A stretch of 64,000 nt of DNA from Betaproteobacteria bacterium Ga0077526. GTDB lineage: Bacteria > Pseudomonadota > Gammaproteobacteria > Burkholderiales > Ga0077523. The notes below the pieces were generated by a model. It was not told where the DNA came from, searched no databases, and saw only the letters and a program-made list of their open reading frames with translations. The stretch is from contig LNDV01000036.1 in the NCBI GenBank assembly GCA_001464765.1, forward strand, positions 62,001 to 126,000, read 5' to 3'. Made by a program: the position numbers and the translations under genes. The stretch's first letter is position 1, and each line of letters starts with the position of its first letter. This document shows, piece by piece, positions 51,184 through 59,710 of this stretch.

Positions 51184-51868
51184 ATGGCCAATGCCGTTCA
51201 GCTCGATCCGCAGCAAGACGCATCGAAGAAGCGCGCAATCCGCCGCCTCGTTGCCGCACTGATCCTCCTCGCGGTTGCCATCGTCGGTCTCGCCGTCCTG
51301 GACCGGCTGGCCCAGAAGAAGAGCGCGGCCATGAAGGCCGGCAGCGCGATGACCTCGCGCGACAGCCACGAGGTGCGCCACATCGTCGCACTGCGCCAGG
51401 GACACGGAACCCCCGCCCGCCGAGCCGCCGCCCGAAGACAGGACGGCCGCGCCGGAAGGCACGCAGGGCGCGCCGGTAAAGCCCGGGGCCGCCGCCACGC
51501 GCGTCCAGCCGCGAAGCCCGGCAACCGGGGCTGCTCCAAAGCAGCCCGCACCGGAATCGCCCCCTGTGGCCACTGCAACTCCAGCGCCGGCGCCCGCGGC
51601 GGCCAAGGCCTTGACGACGCCCGCGGCTCCGGCCGCGGAAGACAAGGGGACGGAACCCGCAACCAAGGGATTCGTCGTGCAGATCGGCGTGTTCACGAGT
51701 TACAACAACGCCGAAGCTCTGCGCCAGAAACTGAAGGAGTCGGGCATCGAGGCGCGCACCGAGACCCGCGTGCAGCTCGGCCCGTTCACCGACCGGGCCC
51801 AGGCGGAAGCCGCGATGGAGAAGATCCGATCGCTCGGCATCCGGGGCGTGCTGGTGCCCCAGCGGTAG
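51184..51868 (+). pseudogene. SPOR-domain (DedD-like) protein split by a frameshift
   Basis: The N-terminal half is read in one frame: a short basic segment, then one membrane helix (LVAALILLAVAIVGLAVLDRL) and SAAMKAGSAMTSRDSHEV. The C-terminal half lies in the next frame: an acidic Pro/Ala linker starting DTEPPPAEPPPEDRTAAPEG, then the SPOR peptidoglycan-binding domain (FVVQIGVFTSYNNAEALRQK ... GPFTDRAQAEAAMEKIRSLG). Removing one G from the GGG run at 51399-51401 joins LRQ directly to DTEPPP and gives a normal DedD-like protein of about 228 residues. So this is either a one-base assembly error, a genuine frameshift mutation, or less likely programmed frameshifting. The start may instead be ATG 51160. 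Confidence 0.75.
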
Positions 51869-51937
51869 GAGAACCGCCAGGGCCCGTTTCCGACGGTCTC
51901 GTGATCCGCGAAGGTTTCGCGAACCTTCAGCCGGTCG

Positions 51938-53482
51938 TCAGTCGATCCGGAATTCGATCAGCCGCGGTCCTCGCTGCGCGCTCGCTGACCGGAACACGTC
52001 CGCAAACGCCTCCAGCGTATCCACGCGGGTGGCCTCCACGCCCATGCCCTCGGACAGCTTCACCCAGTCAAGATCGGGTCGCGACAGGTCGAACAGGTCG
52101 TTCGAAACCCGCCCGGGCCTCGCACCTACCGCCAGCAGTTCGCCATGGAGAATCCGATAAGTGCGGTTCGCAAACACCACGTTCACGACATCGAGCTTTT
52201 CGCGCGCCTGGGTCCAGAGCGCCTGCAGCGAATACATCCCCGCGCCGTCAGCCTGGAAGCACACGACCTTGCGGTCCGGGCATGCGATCGCCGCACCGGT
52301 CGCGCAGGGAAACGCGTGCCCGATCGCCCCGCCGGTCACCTGCAGCCAATCGTGGGGAGCCGCCGACATCGTCGGCGGGAACAGCGCACGACCGGACGTG
52401 ACACCGTCCTCCGCCACGATGCAGTGCTCGGGCAGGAGGACGCCCATGACCTTCGCGAAGCCCTCCGGCGAGAAACGACCGCTCACCAGCTCGGGGGCCG
52501 GGCCCGCGGGTTCCATGGGCACCGACTGCGGGGCTCCCAGTTCCTCCGCGAGCCACTCGAGTGCTGCCACGGCATCCTGCTCCGGACGCGCCAGCACATG
52601 CATCGCCGCATCGGGTGGCGCGAGCAGGCTCGGCTTGTCGGGGTAACCGAAGAAACCCGTCGGCGGCTTGGCACCCACGAGCACGACATGGCGCAGCCCG
52701 GCCAGCGCCTTGACCGCCACGTCCACGGGATACGGGATGCGATCCACCGGCGCCCGGCCCCGTCCGCGAGCCATGTGCCCCACCTGTGTCGACGCGCGTA
52801 GCGCAGCACCCGACGCATAGGCCACCCGCTGCGCGGCTCGGAGGCCGGCCTCGCTCAGGGCCTGTCCCGAGAGCACGAGGATCGCGGGTTCCCGGCTGCG
52901 CAGGACACGGGCAACGGTCGCGAGCGTCTCAGGCGCTACCGGCCCGCGCGCAGGCACCGCCAGTGCGGGCGCCGGCTCCGCCCCTTCCGACCATGCCGTG
53001 TCGGCCGGGAGAATCAGCGTGGCGATCTGCCCCGGAGCGCTGCGCGCCGCCTGCACGGCGGCGGCACCATCGTTCGCCACCTGCACCACCGAGCCGCTCG
53101 TTCTCACCCAGTTCGATACCGCTCGAGCGAGCCCCTCGGTGTCCGCCGTCAGCGGAGCATCGTACGGGCGGTGAAACGTGGCGTGATCCCCGACAACGTT
53201 CACCATCGGGGTGAAAGCGCGCCGCGCGTTGTGCAGGTTGGCGATCCCGTTGGCGAACCCGGGTCCGCAGTGGAGCAAGGTGGCGGCAGGCTTGCCCGCC
53301 ATGCGGGCGTAGCCGTCGGCGCATCCCGTGACGATGGTCTCGGCCAGTCCGAGCACGCACCGCATGCCGGGCACGCGATCGAGCGCCGACACGAAATGCA
53401 TCTCCGACGTGCCGGGGTTGGCGAAGCACGTGTCGACCTCGCTGGCGATCAGCGTGCGAATCAGGGCTTCCGCGCCGTTCAT
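51938..53482 (-). CDS. Thiamine-diphosphate enzyme of the acetolactate synthase large-subunit family
   Basis: The 514-residue protein has the three-domain ThDP fold: N-terminal pyrimidine-binding domain (FANPGTSEMHFVSALDRVPG with the catalytic-type Glu in LAETIVTGCADGYARMAG), a central domain, and a C-terminal diphosphate-binding domain (FQADGAGMYSLQALWTQARE ... VVFANRTYRIL). The overall pattern resembles benzoylformate decarboxylase and the about 515-residue acetolactate-synthase-like proteins with no small subunit. The substrate cannot be predicted; no ilvN or other branched-chain gene is adjacent. AAGGAG precedes ATG 53482. Confidence 0.85.
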   Translation of the reverse strand: MNGAEALIRTLIASEVDTCFANPGTSEMHFVSALDRVPGMRCVLGLAETIVTGCADGYARMAGKPAATLLHCGPGFANGIANLHNARRAFTPMVNVVGDHATFHRPYDAPLTADTEGLARAVSNWVRTSGSVVQVANDGAAAVQAARSAPGQIATLILPADTAWSEGAEPAPALAVPARGPVAPETLATVARVLRSREPAILVLSGQALSEAGLRAAQRVAYASGAALRASTQVGHMARGRGRAPVDRIPYPVDVAVKALAGLRHVVLVGAKPPTGFFGYPDKPSLLAPPDAAMHVLARPEQDAVAALEWLAEELGAPQSVPMEPAGPAPELVSGRFSPEGFAKVMGVLLPEHCIVAEDGVTSGRALFPPTMSAAPHDWLQVTGGAIGHAFPCATGAAIACPDRKVVCFQADGAGMYSLQALWTQAREKLDVVNVVFANRTYRILHGELLAVGARPGRVSNDLFDLSRPDLDWVKLSEGMGVEATRVDTLEAFADVFRSASAQRGPRLIEFRID

Positions 53483-53799
53483 GGGGATCTCCTTCCGATT
53501 GAGCGTGCGGAGCTTACTCCTGCCGGAGCGTCCGATCGCGGGCGGCGACGTCCGGCATCCCTCCCGCCCGACGCCGGAACGATGCCCCTATGCCGCCCCT
53601 ATGCCGACGACACCGACAGCCTTGCCGCCCCGCGCGCCTCCGCTTTGATTCGAGCCGCGCACCGGGGTAATCTTGCCTTCCCCTCCAGCCGCTCATATGG
53701 GCCGGGGGCAATCGAATGGCGGCTTTGGAAACCTCGGCACAAGCGAGGCCCGGGAATGGCGGGCTGGCCGCCCTCCGCAACGACACAAGGGACTGAACC
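53483..53799. other. 317-bp intergenic region between divergent genes
   Basis: No gene is supported here. It separates the ThDP enzyme gene (minus) from the secreted NTF2-like protein gene (plus). The only feature noticed is a possible plus-strand promoter at 53645-53673. Confidence 0.5.
53645..53673 (+). promoter_or_regulatory. Possible promoter for the secreted protein pair
   Basis: TTGATT (53645-53650), 17-base spacer, TAATCT (53668-53673). A start near 53680 would leave a leader of about 120 bases before the ATG at 53800. Weak consensus match. Confidence 0.3.
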
Positions 53800-54285
53800 A
53801 TGGGTTTGCTCAAGCGAAAGACACTCGGCCTGGTGGCCTCCTGCTTTCTTGCCGCGATGTTCGCCACCCCCTCTTTCGCCGCCGGGTCGGTCGCCATGCA
53901 GCTCGAGCACCTCGTCCGGCAATCGGTGGCGGAGTACAACAGCGCCATGGAAGAGGGCGACAGTGCGGCGTATGTCAAGTATTTCGCGTCCAACGCCAAA
54001 TACGAGTCGCCTGTGTTCAGCTACTCGAGCCGGAACGAGCTTGCCAGGCATCTGGCCGCCGAGTTCAAGACCTTCAAGGCGCGGTACAAGGTGAACAAGA
54101 TGTTCATTCAGGACAATGTCGCCGCCATCGTGCTCACGTGGATCGCCGAGGATCGCAGTTCCGGCAACGAAATCACGCTCGAGATGGTGGGTCTGTACGA
54201 GGTCGGCTCGAGCGGACAGTTCAGTTCCGCGGTCTTCTACTTCGATTCCGCGAAGGCCCAAGCCCTCGCGAAGCTGGGAAAGTGA
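53800..54285 (+). CDS. Secreted SnoaL/NTF2-like protein of unknown function
   Basis: This 161-residue protein has a clear signal peptide (MGLLKRKTLGLVASCFLAAM, cleavage probably after FAA near residue 28). The mature part, YNSAMEEGDSAAYVKYFASN ... YESPVFSYSSRNELARHLAAEFKTF, looks like a cone-shaped NTF2/SnoaL fold. This fold hosts many unrelated activities, so no function is assigned. It ends ten bases before the next small secreted protein gene, with which it probably forms an operon. Confidence 0.75.
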   Translation: MGLLKRKTLGLVASCFLAAMFATPSFAAGSVAMQLEHLVRQSVAEYNSAMEEGDSAAYVKYFASNAKYESPVFSYSSRNELARHLAAEFKTFKARYKVNKMFIQDNVAAIVLTWIAEDRSSGNEITLEMVGLYEVGSSGQFSSAVFYFDSAKAQALAKLGK

Positions 54286-54295
54286 GCGCAGAGCG

Positions 54296-54769
54296 ATGAG
54301 CAAAGAAGATCTCGCGCATCCTGCGCCGCGGCGCCGGCTTGCCGCGGCCGTCGTGGTCCTGCTGGCGAGCGTCGGAAGCGGTGCCTCCGGCGCTGCCGAC
54401 CAGGACGACGCCTTCGTTTGCATGGAAGAGTCGCAGGAGAAATGCGACTACGAAAACCGGAACATGGAGCTTTTCATCAAGGGACGAGACGCCTTCGATC
54501 GCGGACGCGAAACCGGTGACTTCCGCGAGGCGCATTCCCACGCCGCCGAACTCATCGCCCGCAAGGACGTCCGGCACGGCAACGGATTGATGAAGTTCAT
54601 TTACCTGCAACTCGCGCAGGGCGCCCACAAGAACCTCGTGGAAGCCTATCGCTGGGTGGCGGCGGACCTTGCCGCCGGCGCGACCTACAAGCGATTGGAC
54701 CTCCAGCGCGTGCTGGATCAGATCGCAGCCAGGATGACGCCGGAACAACTCGCCGAAGCAAAGCGCTAG
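54296..54769 (+). CDS. Small secreted hypothetical protein
   Basis: This 157-residue protein is not recognised. Residues 13-34 (RLAAAVVVLLASVGSGASGA) form a probable signal peptide; the mature part has two cysteines (FVCMEESQEKCDYEN) that could form a disulfide, and then Sel1/TPR-like helices (LMKFIYLQLAQGAHKNLVEAYRW). It follows the NTF2-like gene closely and is followed by a strong hairpin. Confidence 0.65.
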   Translation: MSKEDLAHPAPRRRLAAAVVVLLASVGSGASGAADQDDAFVCMEESQEKCDYENRNMELFIKGRDAFDRGRETGDFREAHSHAAELIARKDVRHGNGLMKFIYLQLAQGAHKNLVEAYRWVAADLAAGATYKRLDLQRVLDQIAARMTPEQLAEAKR

Positions 54770-54789
54770 GGACGGTCCGAAATGCAAAC

Positions 54790-54817
54790 GAGGCGCCGTC
54801 CTGTCGCACGGCGCCTC
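54790..54817. terminator. Terminator between converging genes
   Basis: GAGGCGCCGT (54790-54799) and ACGGCGCCTC (54808-54817) form a perfect 10-bp stem with an 8-base loop between the converging small-protein and cytochrome genes. A T-rich stretch follows on the minus strand (CGTTTGCATTTC), so it may act in both directions. Confidence 0.6.
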
Positions 54818-54854
54818 GCCTTCACTCTGACGGGAGCTTCTCCCGAGACGCGCG

Positions 54855-55238
54855 CTATCTCAGACGCAGGTCTTCCTTGATGTACTTTGCGAGCACGCCT
54901 AGCGTCTCGTCGTCAATCAGGCCCTTGAATGCAGGCATGCCTTTACCGGCACGACCGTTGGCGATGGTCTGGACGAGTTCTGTCTCTGTCAGCTTGGTGA
55001 CACGGAGATCCGCGCCATAGCCGCCTTCGTTCTGACCACCACGGCCGTCGCCCAGATGACAGGTAATGCAGCCGAACTTCACGAAGGCCGCCTGGCCTCC
55101 AGCCCGCGGCACGATGATCTCGGGACGATCACCGGTCTCGGTCTCAGCAAGGGCGGGTTCCGGCTGGACCGCCCACGCAGCCAGCCCGCACAGCGCGGCG
55201 CCCAGCAGCATCGATGTTGTTTTGCGAAAGCCGTTCAT
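54855..55238 (-). CDS. Periplasmic c-type cytochrome, probable electron acceptor of the PQQ dehydrogenase
   Basis: This 127-residue protein has a signal peptide (about residues 1-31, ending EPALA), a single heme-binding site CITCH, and a methionine axial ligand candidate in GKGMPAFKGLIDDETLGVLA, so it is a small class-I cytochrome c. It is encoded 110 bases downstream of the PQQ alcohol dehydrogenase on the same strand, matching the dehydrogenase-cytochrome pairs of methylotrophs (inference). Two ATGs are possible (55244 and 55238); the second has better spacing from AAGG. Confidence 0.88.
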   Translation of the reverse strand: MNGFRKTTSMLLGAALCGLAAWAVQPEPALAETETGDRPEIIVPRAGGQAAFVKFGCITCHLGDGRGGQNEGGYGADLRVTKLTETELVQTIANGRAGKGMPAFKGLIDDETLGVLAKYIKEDLRLR

Positions 55239-55306
55239 GCACATCTACCTTGGAGTTTGAGTCTGGACCCGACGGTTCGAGCCAGAAAATCCGATCCGCA
55301 GAAACA

Positions 55307-55331
55307 CAGGGCCGGCATACTGCCGGCCCTG
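55307..55331 (-). terminator. Hairpin between the dehydrogenase and cytochrome genes
   Basis: CAGGGCCGGCA-TAC-TGCCGGCCCTG is a perfect 11-bp stem with a three-base loop, 18 bases after the dehydrogenase stop; on the minus strand it is followed by TGTTTCTGC. It may terminate most transcripts or attenuate expression of the cytochrome. Confidence 0.55.
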
Positions 55332-55348
55332 CACACGTCAACAGCAGA

Positions 55349-57172
55349 TTACTCGCCCAACTCGAACACGTAGAGCATGTTGCTGGGCACTTGCGACTTC
55401 AGCTCGGGCGTGGCGCTGACAAACCACTGGGGCCACGCACCACCGAGACCCACTTCGATCGCGATGTACTGCTTGCCATCGGCCATGAAGCTCATCGGAG
55501 GCGCGTTGACGGCAGACCCGGTCTCGAACTTCCAAAGCTCTTCGAGCGTATCGGCATCCAGCGCCACCACCTGACCTTCGGCGTAACCGGCGAACACCAG
55601 ACCGCCGGCGGTGGACATCAGGCCGCCCAGCTGCGGGTGCTTGGTGGTGTGCTTCTTGACCACCTTGCCGGTACCGACGTCGATCGCCGTGATCGAGCCC
55701 CAGATCCGACCGCACTCGGCGTCCTCGAACGTCGAGAACGGCGCGCCACCCAGGAACAGCTGGCGGTGCTTGAATGCGCCCGGCTCCGTGACCTCGGCGA
55801 ACGCCTTGTTGCAACCGTCGATCGTCGGAATGTAGTAGCGATTGGTATGCGGGCTGTACGTGGTGGGCGGCCAGTTCTTGCCCCCCATGTGACCCGGCTT
55901 CAGCACGCCTTCCACCGTTCCACGACCCTTGGTCGCCGTACCGCGAGCAGCGGCCGTGCCGGGCATGTAGGTCTGCACGTCCTTCTTCGGGTCGTAGGAC
56001 TTCGGCTTGCACTTGGCGTCCAGACCACCGGACCAGTTCAACTCCTCCACGAACTGCGTGCACCACAGCGGCTCACCGGTCTTGCGATCCAGCGCGTAGG
56101 CATAGCCGTTGCGGTTGGCATGCAGCGTAGCGCGCCGGAATGCTCCGTTGATCTGCGTATCGACGAAAGTGTTCTCGTTGATCGAGTCATAGTCGTACGG
56201 ATCGTTCGGCGTATGCTGGAAGCCCCACTTGATCTTGCCGGTGTCGGCATCGAGGGCGATCGTCGAGTCGGTCCACAGGTTGTCGCCGGGACGATAGGCA
56301 TTATCCCAGTCCGGGCCCGGGTTCGCGGTGCCCCAGACGATGAGGTTCAACTCGGGATCATAGGAACCCGTGACCCAGGTCGTGCCACCGCCCGTCTTCC
56401 AGGCGCCGTGCTTGTCCTTCCAGGTCTCGTGGCCAGGCTCGCCCGGGCCGGGAATCGTGTAGGTCCGCCAGCGGCGCTTGCCCGTCTTGAGGTCCATGGC
56501 TTCGATCCAGCCGCGGACGCCGTATTCGGCGCCGGCCATCCCGGTGACGACCATATCCTTCACGATCAGCGGCGCGCCGGTGATGGTCTCGCTCTTGCCC
56601 GGATCGGCGACCTGCGCTTCCCAGATCTTGGTGCCGTCGACTTTGTTCAGCGCGATGATCCGGCCGTCGATGACCGGTGAAATCACCATGTTGCCAGCCA
56701 GCACCGCACCGCGGTTGTTGATGCCGCAGCAGGCCACCGTGGTCGCGAAGTCAGGATCGGGCGCCGGGTTGTACTGCCACACCATCTTGGGCACGCCACC
56801 GCGCGTATCCAGTTTGGTGACGACACCCCAGCCCGTCGTGATGTAGAGGAACCCGTTCTCTGCGATCGGCGTCCCTTCCAGGCCGGCGAACGGCCATTTG
56901 ATGATGTCCTTGCCACCACCCTGCGTGCCGCCCATGGCCCAGGTGAAGGCGACCTTGAGCTTCTTCACGTTCTTCTTGTTGATCTGGTCGAGACCCGAGA
57001 AACGGTGGGCTTCCAGATTGCCGTGGTGGTTGAGCCAGTTGTGCGGCTCGCGCTCACTGTTGACCAGACGTTCCGTCGTGACATCCGCCGCCAGGGCTCC
57101 GGGCGACATCGCGGCTACCGCCGCCATGGCGCCGATCCCTGCTATGGAAACCTGCAGGAGCTTCTTTTTCAT
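55349..57172 (-). CDS. PQQ-dependent alcohol dehydrogenase with lanthanide-type site
   Basis: This 607-residue periplasmic quinoprotein of the methanol/ethanol dehydrogenase family has a signal peptide to about residue 29, propeller repeats, the vicinal disulfide Cys148-Cys149 (ACCGINNRG) that stacks on PQQ, and metal ligands Glu216 (MAGAEYGVRG), Asn284 (GTANPGPDWDNAYRPGDN) and catalytic Asp327. Asp329 two residues on (PYDYDS) is the extra acidic ligand that marks lanthanide-dependent XoxF/ExaF-type enzymes; calcium MxaF has Ala there. The exact substrate (methanol, ethanol or other) cannot be decided. GGAGGGTGCAA precedes ATG 57172. Confidence 0.9.
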   Translation of the reverse strand: MKKKLLQVSIAGIGAMAAVAAMSPGALAADVTTERLVNSEREPHNWLNHHGNLEAHRFSGLDQINKKNVKKLKVAFTWAMGGTQGGGKDIIKWPFAGLEGTPIAENGFLYITTGWGVVTKLDTRGGVPKMVWQYNPAPDPDFATTVACCGINNRGAVLAGNMVISPVIDGRIIALNKVDGTKIWEAQVADPGKSETITGAPLIVKDMVVTGMAGAEYGVRGWIEAMDLKTGKRRWRTYTIPGPGEPGHETWKDKHGAWKTGGGTTWVTGSYDPELNLIVWGTANPGPDWDNAYRPGDNLWTDSTIALDADTGKIKWGFQHTPNDPYDYDSINENTFVDTQINGAFRRATLHANRNGYAYALDRKTGEPLWCTQFVEELNWSGGLDAKCKPKSYDPKKDVQTYMPGTAAARGTATKGRGTVEGVLKPGHMGGKNWPPTTYSPHTNRYYIPTIDGCNKAFAEVTEPGAFKHRQLFLGGAPFSTFEDAECGRIWGSITAIDVGTGKVVKKHTTKHPQLGGLMSTAGGLVFAGYAEGQVVALDADTLEELWKFETGSAVNAPPMSFMADGKQYIAIEVGLGGAWPQWFVSATPELKSQVPSNMLYVFELGE

Positions 57173-57273
57173 TTGCACCCTCCCAGATACTGTTGTGTTG
57201 GAGTCGATCGGAATGCTCTTGGGAGTAACCGGTTTGCGTCCCGCCCACCCACAGGATCTGTTCCGTCTCCGGG

Positions 57274-57303
57274 ATTGTGGGCCAACACGAGGGGCAATTT
57301 CAA
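57274..57303 (-). promoter_or_regulatory. Possible promoter of the PQQ dehydrogenase
   Basis: On the minus strand TTGAAA (57303-57298), 18-base spacer, CACAAT (57279-57274). This would give a leader of about 95 bases. Confidence 0.3.
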
Positions 57304-57312
57304 CGGTGTGGC

Positions 57313-57333
57313 ATCGGGAATATCTCACCCGAT
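57313..57333. promoter_or_regulatory. Inverted repeat, candidate activator site
   Basis: ATCGGG-N9-CCCGAT is a 6-bp dyad ending nine bases upstream of the possible dehydrogenase -35 box. This is a suitable position for a NarL/LuxR-type activator such as the response regulator encoded nearby (inference). Confidence 0.35.
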
Positions 57334-57613
57334 AGTCAGTTTCTCGCCTGGCGGGCGCACAACGCGCCGGGAGAAGCGCCTGTGCATGCGCACCGCTCCG
57401 GAGCAAGGCGTGCCGCCCTCCCCTCCAATTGGTGCAACTCGCTCCCGACAGCGCCGCGGGTTCCCTTTCGTGCAATCGGTATCGAATCAGATCATTGGCT
57501 CTTGGGTGCAACGCAGCATCCGCGCGGAAACGCGGATCATCCAGGTGGAACGGGCATTGCCGTGAACAGGCGGTGGCCGGCGCATCTGCGGGCCGGAGGC
57601 GGAACTCTCATCC

Positions 57614-59710
57614 GTGGCACACAACCCTGCCGTGCTCTTCACCGAAAACTCCCGTTCCGCCCTTCGCTGGACGGTCGGCTGGCACATCCTCCTGTTCGGG
57701 GCCGTGTACGGCGTACTGGCGCAGATCGGCCTGCATCACTCCACCATCACCAGCAACGTCACGCTCATCTGGCCGCCCTCCGGCCTCGCGCTCTACGTAA
57801 CACTTCGTTACGGCTGGGCGCTGTGGCCGGGGATCGTGCTCGGGGATCTCATCGGCAATGCCGGCACGGGGGCCCCGCTCGTGTCGGTGCTCGGCATCTC
57901 CGCAGGCAACATCATCGAGACGCTGCTCGTCGCCTGGCTGCTGCAGCACCGGCTGGACTTCCATCGGGAACTCGATCGCGTTCGCGATGTGGTGCTTCTG
58001 CTGCTGGTGGGCAGCGCGGGCGCCGTGGCGAGCGCCGTGGTGGGCCCGGCGAGCCTGGTGCTTGGCGGCGTATTGCCTTCCTCGCTGTATGGCAAGGTCT
58101 GGCTGCAATGGGTCATGGGGGATGCCACCGGCGTGATCGTCTTCACCCCGCTGCTCCTGGCCTGGGCCTCGTGGCATCCAACGAGAGATCGTCCCGCGCG
58201 ACCGTGGGAAGCCATCACCCTCGCGCTGCTGCTGCTCGCCACCTGCGAAGGCGTCTTCGGCGGATTCGGGCTGGTGCGGCAGGGCGACTATCCGGCCGCT
58301 CTGGCCATCTTTCCGCTGGCGGTCTGGGCTGCGCTGCGATTCGGGCTGCAGGGCGCCACACTGGTCACGCTGGTCGTTTCCGTTGCCGCGGTGTGGGCCA
58401 CCGTCGAGGGACGCGGCCCCTTCGTGCAGGCCGAGAGCGTCGACAGCCTGGTCCGGTGGTGGGTGTTCGCGAACGTGATCACTGTCACGAGTCTGGTGCT
58501 GGCCGCTGCCCGCATCGAGCGTGCACGCGCGGAAAGCGACCTCGCGAAGGAGCGGGATTTCTTCTCGGCGGTGTTGGACGTGCAGGGGGCTCTCGTCGTC
58601 GTGCTGGATCGGGCCGGCCACGTGATCCGCGCCAATGTCGCCTTCGAGACGCTGACCGGTTTCAAGGCCCGCGACATCGGCAGCAGCGGCTTCTCGGCGA
58701 CTTGCGTCCCGCCCGATCAGCGGGACAAGGTCGATGGCCATCTCGAACTGCTGCGCGTCGGCGTGTCGAACCGCGCGCGATACGACGCCAGTCTGCGCCG
58801 CAACCAGGGCGATCCTCTGCTGATCTCCTGGTCCAACACGGCAATGCGTGACAGCCACGGCCATCTCACGCACGTGATTCTCACGGGCATCGACATCACC
58901 GAGCGCAACCGCGCGCTCGAAGCGGTGCGGACCGCGCGGCGGGAACTCGAGGTGCGCGTGAGCGAGCGCACCCGCGATCTGGCGATGGCGAACGCAGATC
59001 TCGAATCGGAGATCGCCGAACGGCGTCGCCTCGAGCGGGAGATCATCGACATCGCGGAACGCGAACAGATGCGCATCGGTCAGGAACTGCACGACGGGCT
59101 GGGTCAGCAGCTCACGGCAGTCGCGTTCCTGAGCGAAGTGCTCGCGAACCAGCTCGCCGCGACCGGGCACTCGCATGCCGCGGACGCGCTGCACATCGAG
59201 CACCTGGTGAGCGACGCCGTCTCCCAGGCGCGCCGGCTCGCGAGGGGTCTCGCGCCCGTGGAACTCGATGCCAACGGGCTGATGGCTGCGCTGGAGCAAC
59301 TCGCCGACACCGCACGCAGCGTGTTCGGCATCGACTGCCACTTCCGCTGCGCCGAACCGGTGCCCGTGGACGACGAGAGCGTGGCGATCAACCTCTACCG
59401 TATCGCCCAGGAAGCCGTGACCAACGCGGCAAAGCACAGCGGCGGGCGATGGCTGCTCATCGAACTGCGACGCCACGACGACGGTCTCGAGCTCACGATC
59501 ACCGACGACGGCACCGGCTTCCCGCAGCGTCCCCCCGCAGGTCACGGCATGGGGTTGCGCACGATGCGTCACCGGGCGCGTCTCATCGGTGCGTCGATCA
59601 CGATAGAGGCATCCGCCGGGAAAGGTGTCTGCGTCGCTATCGTTCTTTCCTGGCCGGACACACCGCCTGCCGCCCCCGCACCGACCGATAGAGGCACCGC
59701 CCATGCCTGA
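57614..59710 (+). CDS. Hybrid-free sensor histidine kinase (MASE1-PAS-HisKA_3)
   Basis: This 698-residue membrane kinase starts with a MASE1 integral membrane sensor domain (about 300 residues, eight or so helices; TLIWPPSGLALYVTLRYGWA), then a PAS domain (about 320-445), a coiled segment, and a NarX-type HisKA_3 dimerisation domain with the phospho-acceptor His in GQELHDGLGQQLTAVA. The HATPase domain shows the N box (NLYRIAQEAVTNAAKH), ITDDGTGF and GLRTMRHRARLIG. The start is GTG 57614 with a distant GGAGG. It overlaps its response regulator gene by eight bases. The signal is unknown; control of the adjacent dehydrogenase is inferred from position. Confidence 0.9.
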   Translation: MAHNPAVLFTENSRSALRWTVGWHILLFGAVYGVLAQIGLHHSTITSNVTLIWPPSGLALYVTLRYGWALWPGIVLGDLIGNAGTGAPLVSVLGISAGNIIETLLVAWLLQHRLDFHRELDRVRDVVLLLLVGSAGAVASAVVGPASLVLGGVLPSSLYGKVWLQWVMGDATGVIVFTPLLLAWASWHPTRDRPARPWEAITLALLLLATCEGVFGGFGLVRQGDYPAALAIFPLAVWAALRFGLQGATLVTLVVSVAAVWATVEGRGPFVQAESVDSLVRWWVFANVITVTSLVLAAARIERARAESDLAKERDFFSAVLDVQGALVVVLDRAGHVIRANVAFETLTGFKARDIGSSGFSATCVPPDQRDKVDGHLELLRVGVSNRARYDASLRRNQGDPLLISWSNTAMRDSHGHLTHVILTGIDITERNRALEAVRTARRELEVRVSERTRDLAMANADLESEIAERRRLEREIIDIAEREQMRIGQELHDGLGQQLTAVAFLSEVLANQLAATGHSHAADALHIEHLVSDAVSQARRLARGLAPVELDANGLMAALEQLADTARSVFGIDCHFRCAEPVPVDDESVAINLYRIAQEAVTNAAKHSGGRWLLIELRRHDDGLELTITDDGTGFPQRPPAGHGMGLRTMRHRARLIGASITIEASAGKGVCVAIVLSWPDTPPAAPAPTDRGTAHA

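Larger units (their letters stand above)
57173..57613. other. 441-bp regulatory region between the dehydrogenase and the two-component system
   Basis: No gene is supported. The region separates the minus-strand PQQ dehydrogenase from the plus-strand sensor kinase and contains a possible dehydrogenase promoter and an inverted repeat just upstream of it. Nothing distinct was seen in 57,340-57,600. Confidence 0.55.

Noticed and set aside
51869..52401. Extension of the SPOR protein's first frame to 52401
   Set aside because: Past the frameshift this frame becomes Arg/Gly/Pro-rich noise, and it runs into the 3' end of the opposing ThDP enzyme gene; the SPOR domain in the other frame marks the true reading.
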